Source: an uncultured Marinilabiliaceae bacterium (GTDB lineage Bacteria; Bacteroidota; Bacteroidia; Bacteroidales; Marinilabiliaceae). Taken from it: DNA of 11,819 nucleotides. This document shows, in pieces, positions 6,300 to 11,819 of this stretch. The stretch spans positions 1 through 11,819 of the forward strand of contig CAJONN010000042.1 of assembly GCA_905235955.1 (NCBI GenBank). The letters are read 5' to 3'. Position numbers and translations under genes: made by a program. The first letter of the stretch is position 1. Each line of letters opens with the position of its first letter. Under the pieces are notes generated by a model that was not told the origin of the DNA, made no database searches, and was given only the letters and a program-made list of their open reading frames with translations.

Positions 6300-7313
6300 T
6301 TATTGTAAATAGAGTTTCTTTTTTGAAGTGCGTTTTCGTGATATTCCACTCAGTCCTTTTTTCTTTGATGTGCTTTTACTGCCACCAAATTTTTTGAAGG
6401 CTAAGTAGCCTACACCGAGAACAGCAACTGCGCCTACACCAATTTTGATGTATTTTTTGGCATTGTCTGTAAGTGTCATTGGTTGTTGTTGATTTAGTGA
6501 GTTAATTATTGCGTCTGTTGTTTGTGAAGCTGAATTGCTTGCGGTTGTACTCAGTGGCTTTATCACTGACAAATAGCTAAAAGCCACGTAGCCAGTTTTG
6601 CCTGCATAGTTGACCTTGCACCACTGATAATCGCCCTCAGTTATTAGTTTGCTATCGGCTATGGTAACCGCTGATGCGCGCGGTATGCTTACCAGCTTTG
6701 AGCCGTCTTTGCTTGCCGTAGCGTGCATTATTAGTGGGTCAGTCTGAGTGTTGACATACATTGTGTCGCCTACTTTCATACCTGACTCTATCGGTTGTGC
6801 CGACGCTGTGCCTGCGGTAGCGGTTGAGGGCGAAACGAACGACTTAACAGCGTTTTTGATTGAATCAAAAAGACCATTCAGAGCCTCTTCTTCTTCAATG
6901 CCATTAGTGGCTGATTGCACTGTGCTAACTGCCGTCTTTACTAAGTTTTTGGGGTTTGCCAACTTTACCAAGTTTTTAGGCTTTGCCAAGCGTAGTGCGC
7001 CTTTGGTAAGTTTCCTTGTTGTCTTTACTGCTTGCTTAGTAGCTGCAACAGGGTTAATGGCTGTTTTGAGTGCCTTTTTTAGCTTGTTGCGTAGTTTGCC
7101 GTTGAGTTCGTTTGTTTCTTTCTCAAGAACTACATAATCGCTATGCACCCAGCCATTATACCCTTTCCAATTCACTTGTGTCCAATCGCCTTGCGTGGCA
7201 AGTGCTTCAACTGCGTCGCCACTCTCCAACGATGCAACAGTTGTTGCGTCGGGCGAGGGTGTTTCTCGCATATTGACCACACTATTGGTAGGTGTAATAA
7301 TTATTGCTTTCAT
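6300..7313 (-). CDS. Membrane-anchored protein with two SH3b-like domains (337 aa)
   Basis: I chose the ATG at 7313 (MKAIIITPTNS) because an A-rich leader precedes it. The frame is open to a GTG at 7355, which would add a Lys-rich 14-residue stretch. From the ATG: SH3b-like domain 1 (about 2-64; VNMRETPS, DWTQVNWKGYNGWVHSDYV), ELNGKLRNKLKKALK (69-83), a basic region with tandem LAKPKNLVK/LANPKNLVK (109-126), ALNGLFDSIKNAVKSFV (144-160), SH3b-like domain 2 (about 179-253; YQWCKVNYAGKTGYVAFSYL), one membrane helix (289-306; IGVGAVAVLGVGYLAF) and a Lys/Arg tail. SH3b domains usually bind peptidoglycan, so a wall-contact or entry role is plausible. The same modules occur in the 867-residue protein, suggesting a shared complex at the virion vertex or membrane. 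Confidence 0.7.
   Translation of the reverse strand: MKAIIITPTNSVVNMRETPSPDATTVASLESGDAVEALATQGDWTQVNWKGYNGWVHSDYVVLEKETNELNGKLRNKLKKALKTAINPVAATKQAVKTTRKLTKGALRLAKPKNLVKLANPKNLVKTAVSTVQSATNGIEEEEALNGLFDSIKNAVKSFVSPSTATAGTASAQPIESGMKVGDTMYVNTQTDPLIMHATASKDGSKLVSIPRASAVTIADSKLITEGDYQWCKVNYAGKTGYVAFSYLSVIKPLSTTASNSASQTTDAIINSLNQQQPMTLTDNAKKYIKIGVGAVAVLGVGYLAFKKFGGSKSTSKKKGLSGISRKRTSKKKLYLQ
6936..6989 (-). repeat. Tandem 27-base coding repeat (LA[K/N]PKNLVK twice)
   Basis: Two adjacent 27-base units (6989-6963 and 6962-6936 on the minus strand) encode LAKPKNLVK and LANPKNLVK. They differ at several bases. They lie in the basic region between the first SH3b domain and the LNGLFDSIKNAV motif of the two-SH3 protein. 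Confidence 0.65.
7081..7109 (-). repeat. Dispersed 29-base repeat, copy A (encodes ELNGKLR)
   Basis: This block matches 9474-9502 at 28 of 29 positions, although the host genes are otherwise different. On the minus strand it encodes ELNGKLR followed by a basic helix. Its upstream flank is the end of an SH3b-like domain here, but a different domain in the other copy. Confidence 0.8.
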
Positions 7314-7353
7314 TTGTGTTGTGTATTTAGTTTTTTTTTTCTTTATTTGTCGC

Positions 7354-7382
7354 ACGGTTAGGGAGGTAGTACCGTTAGGGAG
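7354..7382. repeat. Direct 12-base repeat at the 3' end of the nuclease-like gene
   Basis: ACGGTTAGGGAG (7354-7365) and ACCGTTAGGGAG (7371-7382) differ at one base and are 17 bases apart. The second contains the TAA of the nuclease-like gene (7377-7375). They could be a footprint of gene insertion or a slippage product. Confidence 0.6.
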
Positions 7383-7875
7383 TTTTCTTTTTCGGCTTCA
7401 TAGTTGCTCCGCAAAACCCCAACAAATGCCGATTTTGTTTCTGCACTTCGGAGGCAGACCATACCGTTTTATATTTCTTCCCATACGTCTTTTTAAATAC
7501 GCCACCACTATTTATTACCCAATAATCTTTATTTAGCCCATTAGATGAACATAACTCTATATAAAGTGTATTGTTATATCTATCTTCTACTTGCAATAAA
7601 TATGTTCCATTGTGTTTGCCGTCTTTATTTTGTCCTTCTTTAATTCTCGTAAAATTTGTTGCTACATATTCAACAAATTCAATAACTGAAGAAAAACCTG
7701 CATTTAGTATTTGCAATCCGTGTCGCTCTTCTATATGAACATATCCATTCTTTTTGTTACCTAATGCCAAATAAATATTGGCAGGGTATATATTGTGTTC
7801 TTTTCGTATTTCACCAAAAACAACAGAACCTTGCTTAGTTGTTAGGAAAACACTATTATTGAGCATATTATTCAT
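7375..7875 (-). CDS. Barnase/colicin E5-like endoribonuclease homologue (166 aa)
   Basis: I chose ATG 7875 (MNNMLNNSV), four bases after the stop of the 867-residue gene and behind an A-rich leader. An ATG at 7899 would add eight residues and overlap that gene by 20 bases. The central KKNGYVHIEERHG (about 41-53) supplies two His in an 'HI..RHG' arrangement. After it come GFSSVIEFVEYVATNFTRI (60-78), the strands TYLLQVEDRY and TLYIELCSS, DYWVINSGGVFKK, and KYKTVWSAS near the end. This order resembles the 'putative barnase/colicin E5 family endoribonuclease' domains of mobile elements. The gene is visibly more A/T-rich (about one-third G+C in the part I counted) than its neighbours. A standalone RNase in a virion operon could be delivered or used against host RNA. 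Assignment is from memory of the motif, without a search. Confidence 0.5.
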   Translation of the reverse strand: MNNMLNNSVFLTTKQGSVVFGEIRKEHNIYPANIYLALGNKKNGYVHIEERHGLQILNAGFSSVIEFVEYVATNFTRIKEGQNKDGKHNGTYLLQVEDRYNNTLYIELCSSNGLNKDYWVINSGGVFKKTYGKKYKTVWSASEVQKQNRHLLGFCGATMKPKKKTP

Positions 7876-7879
7876 ACTT

Positions 7880-10483
7880 TTATTTTTTTCTGAACGCATA
7901 AATACTTAGTCCTACCAACGCCAACGCTCCCAAACCGATGCCTATTTTTGCGCCAGTTGACAAGCCCGATTGTGGGGCGTTTTGTTGCGTTGGTTGCTGT
8001 GTTGTTGCCTGTTGTTGTTGAGTTTCATTGGTTGCTGATGTTGTTGCTTGTGTGCGTCCTTTTGATGTTGTTTGCTCGGTAGGTTGTTGTGCCGTAGCTG
8101 CTGCATTTTGTATCACATTTTGCCCTTGTGCTACAATGTTTTTTGCGCTCTGTGCTATGTTCTGCACCTTTGATACTGCGCTTTGCGCTACATTCTGACC
8201 TTGCGCTACAATGTTTTGTGCGCTCTGTGCTATGTTTTGCACTTTCGATACTGCGCTTTGCGGTACAATACTTTGCGCGCTCTGTGCTATGTTCTGCACC
8301 TTTGCTACTGCGCTTTGTGCTACATTTTGGCTTTGAGGTACAATGTTTTTTGCGCTCTGTGTAAAGTTCTGCACTGCCTGAACGCCACTCTTCACATCGT
8401 TGACGGTGCTTTTTACATCGTTGACAGTGTTTTTCACGGCTTTTACATTGTCGATAGTGTCTTTTACTGCCTTTACACTCTGTACCTTGTCCTTTACTGA
8501 TGAAACAACGTCTTTTGCCTGCTTTACTTTGTCTACCACCTTTTCAACTACGCCAAAAATGGTTTTTATTTTAGACATAATAGAGGCAATCACACTCGAT
8601 GCGCTTGCTACTGCTGTGGCTGTGGCTGGTTCGCCCAGTCCGTCAGTGCCCATATCATAAATAGCTCCTGCCATAAGCACCGCGCAACTCTCAGCGTCGC
8701 AATTGCCCAAGCCTGCAAGTTCTGATTTGAGCACCCAGCCATTTTTGCCGTTGTAGTTGGCTGCAATGAAGTTGCCACTTGTTTGTGAGTTGTCGATATA
8801 TACCTTTGCCGCCTTTGGTATCTGCATTAGCACAGTTGATGTTGTATCATCACCGTCGTAAAGTTTAGTAGCATTCTTTGCGGTGCGCTCGTTCTCAATT
8901 ATGGTTATCTGCTCGTTTTTGCTCACTGTTGCCGTGTCAGTGCTAACCGTGTTGTCGCTTACAAAACCTTTGCCCTGATACTCTTTGAGTGTTTCATCGT
9001 AGTCCATATCTGCCTTTGCCTCTTTGTCGTCGGCTGCACTTACGGCTTTGGCTGCGTTCTTGATAGAGTTGCCGTCGGTTGGGTATTCTGTGCCGTTCCA
9101 CTTCTTTTTGTTGCCCTTCTCGAGTACTGAGCGTAGTTTACTCTCCTTGCCACCAAGTTTAGTGTAAGCATTTTTGAGGTGTCCGTAGGCTTTGTTGCTC
9201 TTTTCCCACTCTTCGGCTGTTGCACCTTTTTTGAGTGCGTCAGCCTTTGAAAGCGAACCGATGTAGCATTTGTTGGCAACCTTAAACATATTCAGGCGGC
9301 AAAAGCCCAATATGCCAGCTCTGATGAGCAATGTTAGAGGATTGAAACGGACTACAAGTTTCCAAACCTTTTTAGCTACTTTGGCTACTGCTTTGCCTAC
9401 CTTTTTAGCTACCTTCTTAACGGCTGTGGCTACTTTCTTAACGGCTGATGTTACCTTCTTAACGGCTTTTTTGAGCTTCTTGCGTAGTTTGCCGTTGAGT
9501 TCTCCGCCAATATTAGCCTTGTCGAGTTGGTCAAAAACTTTGTCGCGTAGTGTTTCATTGTCCCACACTTTCATAAGTGCGTCAACACTTGCAATAGTGC
9601 CTTTGGCTTCATCGGCTGAGGTGAAATATTCAGGGTGTTGTTCGGCAACTCTGCGAGTGCGCAACAGGTAACGTGCAATTGCCGTCATTGGGTCGTCGCC
9701 ACTGATAGCATATTGCAAGTCGTCGCCACTGAGCAATATTTGTGCGTCGTCGTCGATACCGCTAATACTTGCCGATGTGTTGGCGGTGGTTGCTTTGCCG
9801 TGTTTTTTGCGTGCTTGCGCTGTGCGGTGGCGCAAATGGTTGCGTAGCTTTACAGTGGCAGGATTAGAGGAAACAATATCTTGCGCTTCGGTTGTCAGGC
9901 GTGGCTTCAGGCTTTTTTTGAGGCTTGAGAAAAAGCTATTTTTAGCCTCACCCAGTCCGTACATATAAACGTCAGCGTCAGTAAACGATTCTTGCGAAAG
10001 TTCTTTGCGTGCATTGTCTACGTCGGCTATTGCGCCCAAACCTTGCAAACGTTGCTCTTCGGCTATAATGTTGTCGATAGCTTGCTCCCGATTGGCTGTG
10101 TCCCAGTTTGCGAGTACGTGCCCTATCATTTGCGAGAGCATTTTGGGGTTTTGATATGCACCCACCATTACAGGCGATGCGTCGGCTACTTCTTTGGTAT
10201 GCAAAAGATATTTACGTAGTTTCTCTTCATCTTCTACGCTACCATTGCCCTCAAAACCTTTGAGGTCAGCACCATTCGCTAACTGCTCAGCCTTATATGC
10301 ATTTTGGTTGGTGACGCCGTGCGTTAGGGTTTTTACTGCTGCCCTGCGTGCCTTTGCTCTTCTGCGTGCTATTCTGCCCAAATTATAGAGCGTCGAGGCT
10401 TGTTGTGCGTCGAGCGGACCGTTATATATGTTTGTGCCGTCAAGATATTGTATATCTATGCCGTTTAAGTATTGAATATCCAT
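7880..10483 (-). CDS. Large modular SH3b-like, repeat-rich, membrane-anchored virion protein (867 aa)
   Basis: Order of parts: duplicated IQYL[N/D]G at the start; a basic stretch RRRAKARRAAVK (40-51); domain copy 1 (about 87-150, YLLHTKEVA ... NWD, ending LQGLG); MYGLG (174-178); domain copy 2 (267-331, YLLRTRRVA ... VWD, ending ELNG). Next is a Lys-rich amphipathic run (332-376), FNPLTLLIRAGILGFCRLNMF (380-400) and an SH3b-like domain (about 523-588; NYNGKNGWVLKSEL). LAGLG (589-593), hydrophobic/charged repeats VKAVKDTID/VKNTVNDVK (669-703), 25-residue Gln/Ala repeats (about 708-790), a Gln/Thr linker and one membrane helix (844-863, then RKK) follow. I infer a vertex or membrane protein acting in entry or DNA delivery. 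FNP...R...LN segments recur, from memory, in uncharacterised Bacteroidetes proteins. The start ATG follows a roughly 120-base leader. Confidence 0.65.
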   Translation of the reverse strand: MDIQYLNGIDIQYLDGTNIYNGPLDAQQASTLYNLGRIARRRAKARRAAVKTLTHGVTNQNAYKAEQLANGADLKGFEGNGSVEDEEKLRKYLLHTKEVADASPVMVGAYQNPKMLSQMIGHVLANWDTANREQAIDNIIAEEQRLQGLGAIADVDNARKELSQESFTDADVYMYGLGEAKNSFFSSLKKSLKPRLTTEAQDIVSSNPATVKLRNHLRHRTAQARKKHGKATTANTSASISGIDDDAQILLSGDDLQYAISGDDPMTAIARYLLRTRRVAEQHPEYFTSADEAKGTIASVDALMKVWDNETLRDKVFDQLDKANIGGELNGKLRKKLKKAVKKVTSAVKKVATAVKKVAKKVGKAVAKVAKKVWKLVVRFNPLTLLIRAGILGFCRLNMFKVANKCYIGSLSKADALKKGATAEEWEKSNKAYGHLKNAYTKLGGKESKLRSVLEKGNKKKWNGTEYPTDGNSIKNAAKAVSAADDKEAKADMDYDETLKEYQGKGFVSDNTVSTDTATVSKNEQITIIENERTAKNATKLYDGDDTTSTVLMQIPKAAKVYIDNSQTSGNFIAANYNGKNGWVLKSELAGLGNCDAESCAVLMAGAIYDMGTDGLGEPATATAVASASSVIASIMSKIKTIFGVVEKVVDKVKQAKDVVSSVKDKVQSVKAVKDTIDNVKAVKNTVNDVKSTVNDVKSGVQAVQNFTQSAKNIVPQSQNVAQSAVAKVQNIAQSAQSIVPQSAVSKVQNIAQSAQNIVAQGQNVAQSAVSKVQNIAQSAKNIVAQGQNVIQNAAATAQQPTEQTTSKGRTQATTSATNETQQQQATTQQPTQQNAPQSGLSTGAKIGIGLGALALVGLSIYAFRKK
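8133..8374 (-). repeat. Tandem coding repeats of 75/57/75 bases
   Basis: Four similar units begin at 8133, 8208, 8265 and 8340 (plus coordinates), each opening with ACAAT. They are separated by 75, 57 and 75 bases; the short one lacks six codons. They encode Gln/Ala-rich units built from AQSAKNIV, AQGQNV and AQSAVSKVQNI. All units stay in frame, pointing to coding expansion rather than a non-coding array. Confidence 0.85.
9414..9467 (-). repeat. Heptad DNA repeat in the Lys-rich segment
   Basis: TTCTTAACGGCT occurs exactly at 9414-9425, 9435-9446 and 9456-9467, a 21-base period. It encodes part of the AVKKV units in the 867-residue protein. A seven-residue period gives an amphipathic helix with one lysine-rich face. 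Confidence 0.75.
9474..9502 (-). repeat. Dispersed 29-base repeat, copy B (encodes ELNGKLR)
   Basis: This is the partner of 7081-7109 (28 of 29 bases identical). It encodes residues 328-334 (ELNGKLR) and the next codons of the 867-residue protein, at the end of domain copy 2 and the start of the Lys-rich amphipathic run. Confidence 0.8.
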
Positions 10484-10605
10484 TGTTTTGTGTATATTTG
10501 TGTGTTCGTTGTGAGTACACGAAAAGTGTTTATGTAAATCTTAACTCCGTTTCGGACGTAATGACGTGGGGGCATTTTATGCAACTTTAAAGGGCACACG
10601 ACAAG

Positions 10606-10701
10606 TTAAGTGTTGATGCGGAAACTTTTGCCTAACAACCTTTTCTTTTGGTCGTCAATAGTTATGACTAATTGAAATCGTTCGTGGGCAAAGTTTTTTT
10701 T
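10606..10701 (-). other. A8 slippage tract and out-of-frame 3' coding extension
   Basis: GAAAAAAAAC on the minus strand (A8 at 10701-10694) separates the annotated frame from the +1 frame. The +1 frame stays open to TAA at 10608-10606 and encodes a plausible nuclease C-terminus (LLGKSFRINT). A -1 shift reaches a stop within about ten codons, so only +1, or loss of one A, gives a long product. Confidence 0.6.
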
Positions 10702-11035
10702 CAAACAATAAAGTATCTGCATAATTCCCTATCTCAACATTAGTAAATTGATTTACTATTATTGGTAATGTCCTAATATCATCAATGCTTATTCCCCTAC
10801 TTGTTCGTCTTTTTTCTTGGCTTCCATAATGTGAATTATAGAAATGAACAAAATCATCACTACGTAGCACAATGTTATAACCTTTTACATCTATACCTAT
10901 TGCTCTTCTAATTCGCGTAGCTGCCCTATCTTCTATTTTTCCCATATCCCAATAGGCTTTAAAACCATATAGAGTTATAAAAAATAGCTCGTCAAGTTCA
11001 GTAACACGCTGATATATATTATTTTCTTTTTTCAT
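10655..11035 (-). CDS. Phage Barnase/EndoU/ColicinE5-D/RelE-like nuclease homologue, apparently frameshifted (126 aa)
   Basis: The start overlaps the stop of the transglutaminase-like gene by four bases (ATGA). Residues 52-100 carry GYNIVLRSDDFVHFYNSHYG, EKRRTSRGISIDDIRTLPIIV. The pattern 'strand, H...H, E, RG, I..DI..LP.II' matches my memory of the phage-Barnase-EndoU-ColicinE5/D-RelE-like nuclease group, with H64, H69 and E74 as candidate functional residues. The frame ends with LCPRTISISHNY, which does not look like the family. Losing one base in an A8 tract (10701-10694) would instead continue with FQLVITIDD and LLGKSFRINT, stopping at 10606 for 142 residues. This is a much better family end. 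The gene is very A/T-rich compared with neighbours. It may be inactivated, phase-variable, slippage-expressed, or carry a sequencing error. Confidence 0.5.
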   Translation of the reverse strand: MKKENNIYQRVTELDELFFITLYGFKAYWDMGKIEDRAATRIRRAIGIDVKGYNIVLRSDDFVHFYNSHYGSQEKRRTSRGISIDDIRTLPIIVNQFTNVEIGNYADTLLFEKKLCPRTISISHNY

Positions 11036-11814
11036 ATATCAAGGTGTTTAGTAGTCGGTTTTTCTTGAAAACACTTATCAAGCACCGGGTCAATGGTATA
11101 ATGTCCGCCATTGTCAGTAGGCACAACAACGTAGACGTGCTGATAGCGTCCTGCGGAGTATGCGGCTATCCTGAATTTGTAGGGTATCTTCAACGCTTCG
11201 AGCATTGAGCCTATAAGTGTTGCGTAGCAATCGCAATCGCCCTTTTGGTCGTAGAGTGTGCGTAGTGGGCGACGTACCTGCTCAGTAAAACGGCTGTCGA
11301 GTTCGTACTGAATATGTGTATAGACGAAGTCGAAAATGTTTTGTAGCGTATCAACGAGCGAAGCACCCTGCAAATGATGTGCAAGCTGGCTAACATTTGC
11401 TTTGTCGGCTGTGGCTGCTTGGTGCATAATGTCTGCCGTGTCGATGACAGAGCCGTTGGCTTTCACAATATAGTCGTGGTGATGTAGCAATGAGCGGTCA
11501 GGTATATAAGCAATATAGTCAGATAGTGGCTTGATGTTGCGCTTGTTGTTTGCTACCAGTCCTAAGCCATTGATAGAGGCTTTGCCCGATGTGTCGACGT
11601 TGCCACTTTTGCCCAAATTGAGGGTAATATCAAAAACAAAAGCATTGTTGAGTATTGCACCAATCTTTACAACAAGGTTGTCAGTTATTTTGCTAAAATC
11701 GCCACTCGTTGTGTATGACTCAATAGCTGTGCCAAAAATTGATGTAAGTGTTTTTGCGTCTATCTGCATTTTGATGCCTTCAAGTGTGCTTGTTGCATAG
11801 CTTTTTATCTGCAC
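11032..11814 (-). CDS. Transglutaminase-like cysteine peptidase/transferase-fold protein (260 aa, 5' end possibly outside)
   Basis: The catalytic signature is clear: GDCDCYATLIGSMLEALKIPY with Cys194, YQHVYVVV with His226, and YTIDPVLD with Asp242. This is the Cys-His-Asp order of the transglutaminase-like (Transglut_core) superfamily. It is followed by only a short tail. The N-terminal half (1-100) is a separate domain of unknown type containing INGLG (81-85). Helices around 130-185 lead into the catalytic core. The frame is open to the window edge. GTG 11814 is the first usable start and ATG 11769 (MQIDAKTLTS) an alternative, so the true start may be outside. Members act as peptidases or crosslinkers. 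Beside capsid genes it could process or crosslink virion proteins, or attack the host envelope; this is inference. Confidence 0.75.
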   Translation of the reverse strand: MQIKSYATSTLEGIKMQIDAKTLTSIFGTAIESYTTSGDFSKITDNLVVKIGAILNNAFVFDITLNLGKSGNVDTSGKASINGLGLVANNKRNIKPLSDYIAYIPDRSLLHHHDYIVKANGSVIDTADIMHQAATADKANVSQLAHHLQGASLVDTLQNIFDFVYTHIQYELDSRFTEQVRRPLRTLYDQKGDCDCYATLIGSMLEALKIPYKFRIAAYSAGRYQHVYVVVPTDNGGHYTIDPVLDKCFQEKPTTKHLDI

Positions 11815-11819
11815 CGATA

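Noticed and set aside
7880..7970. Sortase-type LPxTG anchor at the C-terminus of the 867-residue protein (LSTG, hydrophobic stretch, RKK)
   Set aside because: The motif lacks the Pro and the expected context, and a sortase signal is not expected here. A simple membrane anchor explains it, as in the two-SH3 protein.
8133..8374. Regularly spaced repeats that could suggest a CRISPR array
   Set aside because: The units are in frame inside a long coding region, whole units are repeated with no unique spacers, and there are no cas genes.
8128..8660. Several open frames on the plus strand opposite the repeat region of the 867-residue gene
   Set aside because: They mirror the Gln/Ala repeats of the minus-strand gene, are Cys/Leu/Phe-rich and have no plausible leaders. 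They are antisense shadows.
7880..10483. Tape-measure protein of a tailed phage
   Set aside because: It is long and helical, but carries SH3b-like domains and one terminal membrane anchor. No tail tube, chaperone or baseplate genes are recognisable nearby.
10484..10605. Bacteroidetes-type promoter in the leader of the 867-residue gene
   Set aside because: I looked for TAnnTTTG with an upstream TTG element. The closest match (TAAAGTTG) has a mismatch and wrong spacing, and the small hairpins there have only four base pairs.
10694..10701. Programmed -1 ribosomal frameshift at the A8 tract
   Set aside because: The -1 frame stops within about ten codons without family-like sequence. Only +1 or loss of one base gives a credible extension.

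Overview
The window looks like the virion-protein module of a virus or provirus of a Bacteroidetes host (gut Bacteroidales-like by style). Every credible gene lies on the minus strand, so transcription runs from high to low coordinates. Genes are packed with 4-8 base overlaps or gaps of a few bases. Most starts follow A/T-rich leaders without Shine-Dalgarno sequences, as is usual in Bacteroidetes. No integrase, polymerase, terminase, portal, tail-tube or packaging ATPase is visible, so the virus class is inferred from the structural proteins only.

Layout in transcription order. (1) 11814-11032: a transglutaminase-like cysteine-peptidase/transferase fold protein, cut by the window edge or starting near it. 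(2) 11035-10606: an A/T-rich gene resembling the phage Barnase/EndoU/ColicinE5-D/RelE-like nucleases, with an apparent frameshift in an A8 tract. (3) 10483-7880: an 867-residue protein with a duplicated N-terminal domain, a Lys-rich amphipathic segment, an SH3b-like domain, long amphipathic repeats and a C-terminal membrane anchor. (4) 7875-7375: a second A/T-rich nuclease-like gene. (5) 7313-6300: a two-SH3b, membrane-anchored protein sharing modules with the 867-residue protein. (6) 6276-5773: a small Gly/Ala-rich membrane protein. (7) 5721-5119: a 200-residue beta-rich protein, my best guess for an abundant capsid protein. (8) 5108-5030: a perfect 12-bp hairpin followed by a tRNA-like acceptor/T-arm minihelix. 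(9) 5005-2388: four beta-rich, jelly-roll-like proteins of 426, 121, 186 and 130 residues. (10) 2382-1183: a coiled-coil protein. (11) 1179-1: two fibre-like proteins, the last cut by the window edge.

Taken together, several small beta-sandwich-like proteins, membrane proteins with Gly-rich helices, basic amphipathic segments and fibres fit a tailless, membrane-containing capsid better than a tailed phage, but no hallmark gene proves it. The most interesting unexplained signals are: the tRNA-like minihelix between two structural genes; a recurring hydrophobic-X-Gly-Leu-Gly motif in four proteins, including the transglutaminase-like enzyme, resembling the adenovirus-type maturation-cleavage consensus; a near-identical 29-bp block encoding ELNGKLR in two otherwise different genes; and short direct repeats that straddle the stop codons of four genes.

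There is no gene-free stretch above 300 bases. The longest, about 120 bases (10484-10605), is the leader of the 867-residue gene; I see no convincing promoter or terminator in it.
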